Assembly (NCBI GenBank): GCA_902362375.1
Contig: CABIVS010000008.1
Coordinates: 80,696-144,695, forward strand
DNA length: 64,000 nt
Reading direction: 5' to 3'
DNA from: Bacteroidaceae bacterium
Lineage (GTDB): Bacteria > Bacteroidota > Bacteroidia > Bacteroidales > Bacteroidaceae
The translations under genes and the position numbers were made by a program. A model generated the notes under the pieces. It was not told the DNA's origin, searched no databases, and saw only the letters and a list, made by a program, of their open reading frames with translations. Shown here piece after piece: positions 38,911-47,868 of this stretch. Numbering within the stretch: position 1 is the first letter of the stretch; every line of letters starts with the position of its first letter.

Positions 38911-41487
38911 ATGCTTGAACAAGACAGAATTATAAAGATTAACATCGAGGAGGAAATGAAGTCATCGTACATTGACTACTCCATGTCGGTCATCGTTTCG
39001 CGTGCCCTTCCGGATGTTAGAGATGGATTTAAGCCTGTTCACCGTAGAATTTTATACGGAATGATGGAATTAGGCAATACTTCAGACAAACCTTATAAAA
39101 AGTCAGCGAGAATCGTGGGTGAGGTACTTGGTAAGTATCATCCTCATGGGGATTCTTCTGTCTATTTTGCAATGGTACGTATGGCGCAGGAATGGGCAAT
39201 GCGTTATCCTTTGGTAGATGGACAGGGGAACTTTGGTTCTGTGGATGGTGATAGCCCTGCTGCTATGCGTTATACAGAAGCTCGTCTTAATAAGTTGGGT
39301 GAAGCAATGATGGATGACCTGTATAAGGAAACCGTTGATTTTGAACCTAACTTTGATAATACACTGGTGGAACCTAAGGTGATGCCGACGCGTATCCCGA
39401 ACCTTTTGGTGAACGGAGCATCCGGTATTGCTGTTGGTATGGCTACCAATATGCCTCCTCATAATCTTTCGGAAGTGATTGAAGCATGTGATGCATATAT
39501 TGATAATCCGGAAATTACGGTAGAGGAACTGATGGAATTTGTCAAAGCACCGGATTTCCCTACCGGCGGATATATATATGGTGTGAGTGGGGTACGCGAA
39601 GCATATTTGACAGGTCGCGGACGTGTAATTATGCGTGCGAAAGCTGAAATTGAAAGCGGACAAACACATGACAAGATCGTAATAACAGAGATTCCTTATA
39701 ATGTAAATAAGGCCGAACTGATTAAATATATTGCTGATCTTGTAAATGATAAGAAGATAGAAGGTATCTCAAATGCCAACGATGAGTCTGACCGTGATGG
39801 TATGCGTATTGTTATTGACATAAAACGTGATGCAAATGCAAGTGTAGTGTTGAATAAACTCTATAAAATGACAGCTTTGCAGACCTCTTTTGGCGTTAAC
39901 AATGTGGCTTTGGTTCATGGACGTCCAAAAACGTTGAATCTAAGAGATTTAATTAAATATTTCATTGAGCATAGACACGAAGTTGTTATTCGTCGTACTC
40001 AGTTCGATCTTCGTAAGGCGAAAGAGCGTGCGCACATTCTTGAAGGTCTGATCATTGCTTCGGATAATATTGATGAAGTAATTCGTATCATTCGTGCTGC
40101 AAAAACTCCGAATGATGCTATAACAGGCTTGATTGAGCGATTTAACCTGACAGAAATTCAGGCTCGCGCAATTGTAGAAATGCGTTTGCGTCAGTTAACT
40201 GGTCTGATGCAGGATCAACTTCATGCAGAATACGAAGAAATAATGAAGCAAATAGCTTATTTGGAAAGTATTCTGGCTGATGAGGAAGTATGCCGTCAGG
40301 TAATGAAAGAGGAATTGTTAGAAGTTAAAGCGAAATATGGAGATGTACGTCGTTCTGAAATTGTTTATTCTTCAGAGGAATTTAATCCGGAAGACTTCTA
40401 TGCAGATGATCAGATGATTATTACAATTTCTCATATGGGGTATATTAAACGTACACCATTGACCGAATTCCGTGCACAAAATCGTGGTGGAGTAGGTTCG
40501 AAAGGAACGGAAACCCGTGATGAAGACTTTGTTGAGCATATTTATCCTGCTACTATGCACAATACCATGATGTTCTTTACACAAAAGGGTAAGTGTTATT
40601 GGTTGAAAGTATATGAAATACCTGAAGGAACGAAGAATTCTAAGGGCCGTGCTATTCAGAACTTGTTGAATATTGATTCAGATGATAATGTAACTGCATA
40701 CTTGCGTGTGAAGAGTTTAGAGGATTCAGAGTTCATCAATAGTCACTATGTATTATTCTGTACTAAGAAAGGTGTAATAAAGAAGACATTGCTTGAACAG
40801 TATTCTCGTCCCCGTCAGAATGGTGTAAATGCTATAACTATCCGTGAAGATGATAGCGTAATTGAAGTTCGTATGACGAATGGAAATAATGAAATCATCA
40901 TTGCAAACCGCAATGGACGTGCAATTCGTTTCCATGAGGCAGCAGTTCGTGTAATGGGACGTACAGCAACAGGTGTACGTGGTATTACGTTGGATAATGA
41001 TGGTCAGGATGAAGTAATAGGAATGATTTGTATTAAAGATTTGGAGACAGAATCTGTAATGGTAGTTTCTGAACAAGGATATGGTAAACGTTCTGAAATT
41101 GAGGACTATCGTAAAACGAACCGTGGAGGTAAGGGTGTGAAGACTATGAATATTACCGAAAAGACAGGTAAGTTGGTAACAATCAAATCAGTAACCGATG
41201 AAAATGACTTGATGATTATCAATAAGTCTGGTATCACTATTCGTTTGAAGGTAGCGGATGTTCGTATAATGGGCCGTGCTACTCAAGGCGTTCGTCTGAT
41301 AAATCTTGAAAAACGTAACGACCAGATTGGTTCGGTATGTAAGGTTATGACAGAAAGTCTTGAAGATGAAATTCCGGCAGAAGAGGCAGAGGGTACAATC
41401 GTGAGTGATCCGAATGCTGATGCTCCTGATATTGATGATGTAGCGGACGTAAATGAAAACGAAAGCAATAACGAAATTGAGGAATAG
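38911..41487 (+). CDS. gyrA: DNA gyrase subunit A
   Basis: Introduces negative supercoils with GyrB. 858 residues: winged-helix/tower domain with the active-site Tyr121 ([10 protein letters not shown]), quinolone-pocket segment [10 protein letters not shown] (Ser82, equivalent of E. coli Ser83, present; Phe86 where E. coli has Asp87), coiled coil with its gate, six beta-pinwheel repeats carrying the GyrA-box (near [11 protein letters not shown]), and an acidic tail (about 815-858). It is followed 33 bp later by a TPR gene. Confidence 0.97.
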   Translation: MLEQDRIIKINIEEEMKSSYIDYSMSVIVSRALPDVRDGFKPVHRRILYGMMELGNTSDKPYKKSARIVGEVLGKYHPHGDSSVYFAMVRMAQEWAMRYPLVDGQGNFGSVDGDSPAAMRYTEARLNKLGEAMMDDLYKETVDFEPNFDNTLVEPKVMPTRIPNLLVNGASGIAVGMATNMPPHNLSEVIEACDAYIDNPEITVEELMEFVKAPDFPTGGYIYGVSGVREAYLTGRGRVIMRAKAEIESGQTHDKIVITEIPYNVNKAELIKYIADLVNDKKIEGISNANDESDRDGMRIVIDIKRDANASVVLNKLYKMTALQTSFGVNNVALVHGRPKTLNLRDLIKYFIEHRHEVVIRRTQFDLRKAKERAHILEGLIIASDNIDEVIRIIRAAKTPNDAITGLIERFNLTEIQARAIVEMRLRQLTGLMQDQLHAEYEEIMKQIAYLESILADEEVCRQVMKEELLEVKAKYGDVRRSEIVYSSEEFNPEDFYADDQMIITISHMGYIKRTPLTEFRAQNRGGVGSKGTETRDEDFVEHIYPATMHNTMMFFTQKGKCYWLKVYEIPEGTKNSKGRAIQNLLNIDSDDNVTAYLRVKSLEDSEFINSHYVLFCTKKGVIKKTLLEQYSRPRQNGVNAITIREDDSVIEVRMTNGNNEIIIANRNGRAIRFHEAAVRVMGRTATGVRGITLDNDGQDEVIGMICIKDLETESVMVVSEQGYGKRSEIEDYRKTNRGGKGVKTMNITEKTGKLVTIKSVTDENDLMIINKSGITIRLKVADVRIMGRATQGVRLINLEKRNDQIGSVCKVMTESLEDEIPAEEAEGTIVSDPNADAPDIDDVADVNENESNNEIEE

Positions 41488-41519
41488 ACATAATATTAAT
41501 AATTAATCAAACAACAATC

Positions 41520-42734
41520 ATGAAAAGAGTATTATTTTCGATGGTTTTATTGATGGCTGTTAGCTTCTCATTCGCACAAATGAAGAATGTAAAGGAAGCA
41601 AAGAGTATGGCTAATGACGTAAAACCTAATTTTAAGCAGGCTGAACAGCTTATTAAGGAAGCTATGAAGAATCCTGAAACGAAGGATCTTGCTGACACAT
41701 GGGACGTTGCTGGATTTATTCAGAGACGTATCAACGAGGAGCAAATGAAAAATGCTTTTTTGAAAAAGCCGTATGATACATTGAAAGTATACAATAGTAT
41801 TTTGAAAATGTATGAGTACTATAATAAGTGTGATGAATTAGCGGAAATACCTAATGAAAAGGGAAAAGTTAAAAACAAATATCGGAAGGCTAATGCTTCC
41901 AGTATGTTGGCTGAACGTCCAAATTTGATTAATGGTGGTATTCAGTATTTCAATCTGGACAAGAATAAAGAAGCTTTGAAGTTTTTTGCAACCTATGTGG
42001 AGTCAGCTTCTTATCCGATGTTAGCTGATAAAGAATTGGCTAAAAATGATACTCTTATTCCGCAAATTGCTTATTACGCAACATTAGCTGCTGATAGAGT
42101 GGGTGATAAAGATGCAATTATCAAATATGCTCCTATGGCTTTATCTGATAAAGATGGTGGCAAATTTGCAATGCAGTTGATGGCTGATGCTTACAAGGCT
42201 AAAGGGGATACTGCTGCATGGATTAAGTCTTTGGAAGAGGGCATCCTTAAGTTCCCTGGAAATGATTATTTCTTCGCTAATTTGGTTGATTATTATAATA
42301 GTTCTAATCAAGCTTCTAAAGCTATGGAGTTTGCTGATAGAATGTTAGCTAATGATCCTAATAACAAGTTGTATTTGTATGTAAAAGCATATCTTTATCA
42401 TAATATGAAAGAATATGATAATGCAATCGAATACTACAAAAAAGCTATTGCTGCTGATCCGGAATATGCAGAAGCATACTCTAATGTAGGTTTGGTATAT
42501 TTGATGAAAGCACAGGATTATGCTGATAAAGCAACAACGGACATCAATGATCCTAAGTATGCTGAAGCACAGGCTGTGGTTAAGAAATTCTACGAAGAAG
42601 CTAAACCATTCTATGAAAAAGCCAGAGCTTTGAAACCCGATCAACAAGATTTATGGTTGCAAGGTCTTTACAGAGTTTACTATAACTTGAATATGGGACC
42701 TGAATTCGAAGAAATCGATAAGATGATGAAGTAA
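41520..42734 (+). CDS. Secreted TPR-repeat protein
   Basis: A 404-residue protein with a signal peptide (cleaved near FAQ19-20). It is largely helical, with clear tetratricopeptide repeats in the C-terminal half (about 255-400; for example DNAIEYYKKAIAADPEYAEAYSN, here cited only as the repeat near 300). It is expected in the periplasm as a protein-interaction scaffold. The partner is unknown. It follows gyrA closely and may be read from the same promoter. Confidence 0.88.
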   Translation: MKRVLFSMVLLMAVSFSFAQMKNVKEAKSMANDVKPNFKQAEQLIKEAMKNPETKDLADTWDVAGFIQRRINEEQMKNAFLKKPYDTLKVYNSILKMYEYYNKCDELAEIPNEKGKVKNKYRKANASSMLAERPNLINGGIQYFNLDKNKEALKFFATYVESASYPMLADKELAKNDTLIPQIAYYATLAADRVGDKDAIIKYAPMALSDKDGGKFAMQLMADAYKAKGDTAAWIKSLEEGILKFPGNDYFFANLVDYYNSSNQASKAMEFADRMLANDPNNKLYLYVKAYLYHNMKEYDNAIEYYKKAIAADPEYAEAYSNVGLVYLMKAQDYADKATTDINDPKYAEAQAVVKKFYEEAKPFYEKARALKPDQQDLWLQGLYRVYYNLNMGPEFEEIDKMMK

Positions 42735-42756
42735 GATCGTTTTCTGAAAAAATATA

Positions 42757-42790
42757 AGAAGGCTACTAGAAATAGTAGTCTTCTTTTTTA
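42757..42790 (+). terminator. Terminator of gyrA-TPR
   Basis: Arms AGAAGGCTACTA / TAGTAGTCTTCT (one G-U) around GAAA, then a T-run. Confidence 0.9.
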
Positions 42791-42875
42791 TTCATATAAT
42801 TTAAAGTAGTAATTGAAAAATCTTATATTTGATATGGACTTGAGTGGAACAGATAATTTTCTTCATTTAAATAAA

Positions 42876-42919
42876 AATAGAAAAAGGAGTAAGGTCATTA
42901 TATTACTCCTTTTTCTATT
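42876..42919 (-). terminator. 17-bp hairpin beside attL, probably the usp terminator before integration
   Basis: Perfect 17-bp arms (42876-42892 and 42903-42919, core AAAAAGGAGTAA / TTACTCCTTTTT), loop of 10. On the minus strand it is followed by a T-rich run, so it ends leftward transcripts. It lies 3 bp from the attL repeat. If the provirus is removed, it sits just beyond the dif site, downstream of the minus-strand usp gene. Confidence 0.75.
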
Positions 42920-42922
42920 AAA

Positions 42923-42942
42923 CATAATATTAATTATTCCCT
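42923..42942. repeat. attL: dif-like 20-bp direct repeat
   Basis: Identical to 49294-49313. On the minus strand the surrounding DNA reads GGGAATAATTAATATTATG followed by TTTAAT, close to the E. coli dif core and XerD arm (ATAATGTATATTATGTTAAAT). The host side here supplies the TTATGTTTAAT arm. It marks the left boundary of the provirus. Confidence 0.85.
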
Positions 42943-43032
42943 TCTTTGCAGTGTGATATTTAAAGACTGTTTAAGTCATTGGTCTAATTTTTTAAATATA
43001 TGTTTAATATGAAAATATGTGAAAGAAAAAAC

Positions 43033-43239
43033 ATGAAAGTTGAGTTTGAACGTCCTCGTGATTTTGATTTTACTGTAAATCGTGTGTTCGCTCGTGTTAT
43101 TGATGGTAAACGCCAAACTGTCCTTGTTCCTGCCGGTTCCTTCTCGCTATTTGGTATTTCTTTATTAGAAGCTTCTGCCATCTGTAAAAAGATATCTTCT
43201 ACTGCTCATTATATTTGTACTTCTCATATAATTGATTGA
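43033..43239 (+). CDS. Small provirus protein, unknown
   Basis: A 68-residue basic protein (MKVEFERPRDFDFTVNRVF...). In-frame ATGs at 43000 and 43009 are possible earlier starts. The size and leading position recall the small DNA-binding or non-structural genes of microviruses, but no motif proves it. The stop overlaps the region of the next gene start (TGATATGG). Confidence 0.65.
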   Translation: MKVEFERPRDFDFTVNRVFARVIDGKRQTVLVPAGSFSLFGISLLEASAICKKISSTAHYICTSHIID

Positions 43240-43240
43240 T

Positions 43241-43471
43241 ATGGCAAAAGAACAACCCGAATACTTACTTAAGGTAACTATTAACGTACTCTATCGTGCT
43301 ACTCAAGAAAATATTACAAGCTTCCTGCTTGGTGAGTTTCCTACCGTCCGTGCTGCTGAAAAGCTCCGTGATACTTTGTCATGTTATAACCCTGATAAGC
43401 TATTTCTAGCTAAATATGAACAAATTACTAATCCCCAATTTAAAATTATTTCCAATGAAATTGACAAATGA
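43241..43471 (+). CDS. Small provirus protein, unknown
   Basis: 76 residues (MAKEQPEYLLKVTINVLYRAT...), soluble, no recognised family. The ATG follows the previous stop by one base, and the 3' end overlaps the next gene by 17 bp. Such packing is typical of small phage genomes and supports it as real. Confidence 0.7.
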   Translation: MAKEQPEYLLKVTINVLYRATQENITSFLLGEFPTVRAAEKLRDTLSCYNPDKLFLAKYEQITNPQFKIISNEIDK

Positions 43472-43661
43472 ACAAATTAAAGCTATTATCACTGCCGTAT
43501 GTACCCTTATCACTACGGTGTCAGCTATCATTCTTTCTACAGCATGTACCGTATCTCTATCGGTTTCAAAAAATAACTCCAATTCCACACAACGTACGGA
43601 ACAAACTACCACCTCAAGTGTGGATTCAACTCAAATCTATTTTAACCCTATAAAACAATAA
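43455..43661 (+). CDS. Small membrane or lipoprotein of the provirus
   Basis: 68 residues from ATG 43455 (MKLTNEQIKAIITAV...): a hydrophobic helix (about 10-27) followed by LSTAC, a possible lipobox, and a Ser/Thr/Asn-rich exposed tail. Small proteins with this layout occur in several microviruses of the human gut. The function is unknown; lysis or superinfection roles are only guesses. Confidence 0.7.
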   Translation: MKLTNEQIKAIITAVCTLITTVSAIILSTACTVSLSVSKNNSNSTQRTEQTTTSSVDSTQIYFNPIKQ

Positions 43662-43664
43662 CTT

Positions 43665-46088
43665 ATGGCTGATACTATTTTTGATGCTACCCTTGACGTC
43701 GATAATGACGTAAAAGTAAATAACTTTGACTGGTCTCATGCTAACAACCTGACTACTCAAATTGGTCGTATTACACCTATCTTCTGCGATATGGTCCCTG
43801 CAAAGACTTCTTTCCGTGTTAATCCTCGTTTCGGTCTCCAGTTTATGCCTATGGTATTCCCGATTCAGACACGTATGAAAGCCCGTATCTCATTTTACCG
43901 CTATCCTTTGCGTGCCCTTTGGAAAGACTATAAAGACTTTATTGGTAACTTCCGTGAAGGTCTCGAAGAGCCGTATATTGATTTTAATACTGCTGCTAAG
44001 TTAAAAGCTATGGGTTCTACTGGTTCTCTCGGTGATTATCTTGGACTTCCTACTACTCTTGTTGGTAAATTTGGTGGTTCTGAAACTGAACAGGGTTCTC
44101 CTGACCCTATTCAATTCCAAATGCAATCACAGTATTATACTAAAGATATTTCTAATAATCGTGGTATCTTTGCCGGAACTCGTGGTGTTTATGATGCTGC
44201 TTCTTATGCCGCTAATAAATCTTACGGTTTACAGTCTGATAATGTTATTGGTAATGAATTAAATTTGTCTTATCCTGCTTCAAATACTGTTACTGCTACT
44301 ACGTTGATTCCTGTTGGTGCTGCTTTTAAAGCTAATTGTGAAATACAAGGTAATTCAACGGTAAATGATTATTTTGAGTTTCGTTTTGCTGGTATTTCTT
44401 CTGCTGATTGGTCTGCTTATTTGCCTCAATTGATGCAGGTATTTGTTGTTCGTGGTGCTGATGAAAGTAAGGCTTATAATCTGTTAACTACTTTTTCATA
44501 CGATTATGACACTTTGACTTTAAAGGTCCGTGGTCAGCTTTCTCAGGAGTATCTTGATTCTGCTGTTGCTGGTGAAACGTTATATTGTTATCTTGCTTAT
44601 AATCCTTTTGTTTCTATTCAGAAATGGTTGCAGTATAATGGCTCTATTGATAAATGGGATTGTACATTTATTGATTCTCTTCCTCCTGATTTGAGTGCTC
44701 CGCTTCCTGCTGGTGCTGGTTCTACTACTACTGCTTGGACTTGGACCTCTCCTTTGTTTGGTCCTGTTACTCCTAGTTGTTTTTTGTTGCGTGATCCTGA
44801 ATTGTCCCGTGATTTGTCATTAGATACTTGTCCTTGGTATAATTCTTCTTCTGAAAAAAAAGACCAACAACAAAAGATTCTTGCTTATAGTTTTCGCGCT
44901 TATGAAGGTATCTATAATGCATTCTTCCGTGACAACCGTAATAACCCGTATTACTTGAATGGTCAGGTACAGTATAACCAATGGATTCCTACCGATGCTG
45001 GAGGTGCAGATAATGAACTTTACGAGCTTCATTATGCTAATTGGGAAAAAGATTTCCTTACTACTGCCGTTCAATCTCCCCAACAAGGTAACGCTCCTCT
45101 TGTAGGTATTACTACTTATACTCAAACTGTTGATAATGGTGACGGTACACGTACTGAACTTATAAAAACTGCTCTTGTCGATGAAGACGGTAAAAAATAC
45201 GGATTATCCTTCAAAAGTTCTGATGAAGGTCTTGAAGGTGTCGAATATGTAGAACTTGATAACGGCACTGCCGTTCGTCAGGCACGCTCACTCTATGACC
45301 TTGCTACCTCCGGTATTTCTATTCCTGATTTGCGGATGGTAAATTGTTACCAAAAGTTCCTTGAACTTAACATGCGTAAAGGCTACTCTTACAAAGATAT
45401 CGTTGAAGGTCGTTTTGCTGTTAAAGTCCGTTACGCTGACTTGCTTCTCCCCGAATTTTTTGGAGGTGTTTCCCGTGATATTGATGTTAACAGTGTAACT
45501 CAAACTGTTGACCAAAATGTAGCTGGTCAGACAAATGACTATGATAAAGCTCTTGGTTCGCAAGCTGGTATTGCTGGTGTCCGTGGTGAAGCGAATGCCA
45601 ATATAGAATGCTTCTGTGATGAAGAATCTATTATTATTGGTTTGCTTGTGGTCACTCCCCTACCCGTTTATACTCAACTTCTGCCGAAACACTTTACTTA
45701 TCGTGGTCTTATGGAACATTACCAACCTGAATTTAACTTGATTGGCTTCCAGCCTATTAAATACAATGAGGTATGTCCTATTCAGGCTTTCAACGATAAT
45801 CCAGCCTTTTTAACTGAAACATTTGGTTATAACCGACCTTGGTATGAGTATTGTCAGAAATATGATGTTGCGCACGGCTTGTTCCGTACTAGTTTGTCTA
45901 ATTTCCTGATGCATCGTGTATTTGACCAAAAACCTGAACTTGCCAAATCGTTCTTGTTGGTTGACCCTGAACAGGTTACAGATGTATTTGCGGTTACTGA
46001 AACTACGGATAAGATTTACGGTCAGATATGGTTAGATTGTACTTGTAAACTGCCTATTGCTCGTGTTGCTATTCCTAGGTTGGATTAA
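43665..46088 (+). CDS. VP1: Major capsid protein VP1
   Basis: The single-jelly-roll capsid protein of microviruses, 807 residues. The N-terminus has the family pattern (DWSHANNLTTQIGRITPIFCDMVPAKTSFRVNPR), and the C-terminus ends in the conserved GQIWLDCTCKLPIARVA region. It is far longer than the roughly 550 residues of gokushovirus VP1. The extra sequence lies mainly in the middle (about 120-470) and probably forms surface loops or spikes. No stop or frameshift breaks it. The start is 3 bp after the preceding gene. Confidence 0.95.
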   Translation: MADTIFDATLDVDNDVKVNNFDWSHANNLTTQIGRITPIFCDMVPAKTSFRVNPRFGLQFMPMVFPIQTRMKARISFYRYPLRALWKDYKDFIGNFREGLEEPYIDFNTAAKLKAMGSTGSLGDYLGLPTTLVGKFGGSETEQGSPDPIQFQMQSQYYTKDISNNRGIFAGTRGVYDAASYAANKSYGLQSDNVIGNELNLSYPASNTVTATTLIPVGAAFKANCEIQGNSTVNDYFEFRFAGISSADWSAYLPQLMQVFVVRGADESKAYNLLTTFSYDYDTLTLKVRGQLSQEYLDSAVAGETLYCYLAYNPFVSIQKWLQYNGSIDKWDCTFIDSLPPDLSAPLPAGAGSTTTAWTWTSPLFGPVTPSCFLLRDPELSRDLSLDTCPWYNSSSEKKDQQQKILAYSFRAYEGIYNAFFRDNRNNPYYLNGQVQYNQWIPTDAGGADNELYELHYANWEKDFLTTAVQSPQQGNAPLVGITTYTQTVDNGDGTRTELIKTALVDEDGKKYGLSFKSSDEGLEGVEYVELDNGTAVRQARSLYDLATSGISIPDLRMVNCYQKFLELNMRKGYSYKDIVEGRFAVKVRYADLLLPEFFGGVSRDIDVNSVTQTVDQNVAGQTNDYDKALGSQAGIAGVRGEANANIECFCDEESIIIGLLVVTPLPVYTQLLPKHFTYRGLMEHYQPEFNLIGFQPIKYNEVCPIQAFNDNPAFLTETFGYNRPWYEYCQKYDVAHGLFRTSLSNFLMHRVFDQKPELAKSFLLVDPEQVTDVFAVTETTDKIYGQIWLDCTCKLPIARVAIPRLD

Positions 46089-46362
46089 CGCGCGCGCGCT
46101 TCGTGTGTGCGAATAACTGCCCTCTTCTTAGTCTCAGACCCGTTTAATCTGCGATGGGGGGCCCCTCTGGGGGGAGCTGTCCGGCTCCTTGGGGGGTCCC
46201 CTTCTAGGGGGTGCTCCGGTTAGTTTAACCTAAACCCTTAAAGGCGGAAGCCGTCTATGAAAAAATCAATGCAACTTTTTCATCCCGCGGAGCGAACTTG
46301 GGTCCAGCGTCACGCTGGCGCTGTCCGCGTAGGACAAAAAAATAACTTTTAATTTTACTATT
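46089..46362. other. GC-rich, strongly structured spacer in the provirus
   Basis: A 274-bp island unlike the AT-rich phage genome. It opens with CGCGCGCGCG, then holds four G-runs (46156-46161, 46169-46174, 46191-46196, 46207-46211) able in principle to form a G-quadruplex, with hairpins GGAGC/GCTCC and CCCC/GGGG. Then comes a nested stem-loop: outer arms CGCGGA (46286-46291) / TCCGCG (46324-46329), inner perfect hairpin CCAGCG-TCA-CGCTGG (46304-46318). It could be a transcription terminator, a packaging signal, or an origin for complementary-strand synthesis. Confidence 0.7.
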
Positions 46363-46680
46363 ATGGCTAAAAGAACATTTAAGGCTCAAATAAAGCCAGT
46401 TTCCTGTAAACTTCAAACAGGTGTTGACTATGAGATTACAAAACCTAATCTTGCACTTACACCTCAAAATATTAAGGAATTGACCGACCGCGGTATAGCT
46501 GTGAATCTTCCTAATGAAAAACAATTCCTTGAAGGTGATTCAATCTCTACCGCCAAATCTTGGGATGTTGAACCAGTTTTTAAGCGTTCCGCTGATATGT
46601 GTGAACTTTGGGAACTTGAACAAGTTACCAAAAATAAAGTGCTGAAAGCACATAAAGTTGATAAACGTAAATTTGGATAA
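46363..46680 (+). CDS. Provirus protein between VP1 and VP2, unknown
   Basis: A 105-residue basic protein (MAKRTFKAQIKPVSCKLQ...VDKRKFG) with charged ends and a middle rich in Asp/Glu. It occupies the place where other microviruses encode small structural or scaffolding proteins. No family is recognised. It stops 2 bp before the VP2 start. Confidence 0.75.
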   Translation: MAKRTFKAQIKPVSCKLQTGVDYEITKPNLALTPQNIKELTDRGIAVNLPNEKQFLEGDSISTAKSWDVEPVFKRSADMCELWELEQVTKNKVLKAHKVDKRKFG

Positions 46681-46682
46681 TT

Positions 46683-47705
46683 ATGTTGTCTGCTGCTTTA
46701 GGTATTGCCAGCTCTTTTGCTGGCAATATTGCTTCTAATAAAAATATTGATACTCAAGTTGCTTCTCAGCAGAATGAGAATCAAAAAAATCGTGATTGGA
46801 ATTTGAATCTTGCTAAACTGCAAAATCAATGGAATATTGACCAATGGAATCGTGAAAATGAGTATAATACTCCTGCTGCTCAAATGGCACGTTATAAAGC
46901 TGCTGGTTTGAATCCTGATTTGATATATGGTCAGCAAAATTTGGCTGCTGCTTCTCCTGAAATGACTTCCGGAGATGGTTCTCTTCCTACTGATGTTAGT
47001 AATCTTGCTAATAAACGTACTATTGGCGATATTGTTTCACAGGCTGCTTCTACCCGTTTGACTAATGCGCAAGCTAAACTTGCAGAAAGTCAAGCTAATA
47101 AAACTGATGCTGAAACTACTGGTCAAGGTTATCAAAATGATATTCTTAAATCTGATGCCGCTTTTCGTGATGCTCTTAATTCCGGTACTGTTGACCTTAA
47201 TAATATGAGTTTGAAAGTATCTGAAAAAGGTATGCAGTTGACCGATGAGCAGATTGGTAGATTGCGCAAGGAGTGCGATCAAATAGATCAAAATATAGAA
47301 CAATCTCGCGCTGCTGTTGATGAAATTCGTCAAAAGATATCTAATCTTAAAACTGACCAAGCTATTAGTAGGCTTCGTTATTTAATGGATGCTAAATTAA
47401 ATGAAGCTACTATAAAAAAATTGGCTAGTGATTGCAATCTTAATTATATTCAAGCAAAATCTATAATTCAAAAATTGCCTCATGAAATCGCCAATATTCA
47501 AGCTGCTACCTCCAAAACACGTGCTGATACTACTGTTGCTTTGGATTCTCTTTCTACTGCCTCTGTTACTCGTGCTGTTTTAGGTGAACAGTCTTTACAG
47601 TTGTCTCTCCAAAATAATTGGAATTACCAATATATGGAGTCTATTAATAATGAATCTAAATTCATTCGTGAGTGCCTTATCCGTACAAATGGATATCTTA
47701 AGTAA
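46683..47705 (+). CDS. VP2: Pilot/minor spike protein VP2
   Basis: The DNA-pilot protein that forms the genome-delivery channel, 340 residues. It starts with a glycine/alanine-rich segment (GIASSFAGNIASNKN), followed by the family signature NTPAAQMARYKAAGLNPDL (61-79). The remainder (about 120-300) is long amphipathic helix rich in Gln and Asn, as expected of the tube-forming part. A terminator hairpin begins at its stop codon. Confidence 0.93.
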   Translation: MLSAALGIASSFAGNIASNKNIDTQVASQQNENQKNRDWNLNLAKLQNQWNIDQWNRENEYNTPAAQMARYKAAGLNPDLIYGQQNLAAASPEMTSGDGSLPTDVSNLANKRTIGDIVSQAASTRLTNAQAKLAESQANKTDAETTGQGYQNDILKSDAAFRDALNSGTVDLNNMSLKVSEKGMQLTDEQIGRLRKECDQIDQNIEQSRAAVDEIRQKISNLKTDQAISRLRYLMDAKLNEATIKKLASDCNLNYIQAKSIIQKLPHEIANIQAATSKTRADTTVALDSLSTASVTRAVLGEQSLQLSLQNNWNYQYMESINNESKFIRECLIRTNGYLK

Positions 47706-47729
47706 GCAGGGTTGTTACCCTGCTTTTTT
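47704..47729 (+). terminator. Terminator after VP2
   Basis: Perfect arms AAGCAGGGT / ACCCTGCTT with loop TGTT, then T-run. It overlaps the VP2 stop and separates the structural genes from VP4. Confidence 0.9.
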
Positions 47730-47868
47730 ACGATTTCTTCCAAAATCGTCTCCTATAACTTGATATATACAGAGTAACTGACACGCCTCTGATTATGAGC
47801 GTTTTAAATCTAGCTTTCAGTTACGAATTGCCCTAAGTGCTCCTTCTGTGAGCTAAATCCCTCTTCTT

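Noticed and set aside
43000..43239. Earlier ATG (43000 or 43009) for the first provirus gene
   Set aside because: Possible, but the conserved-looking part begins at MKVEFERP, and there is no ribosome-binding evidence for either. Kept as an alternative only.
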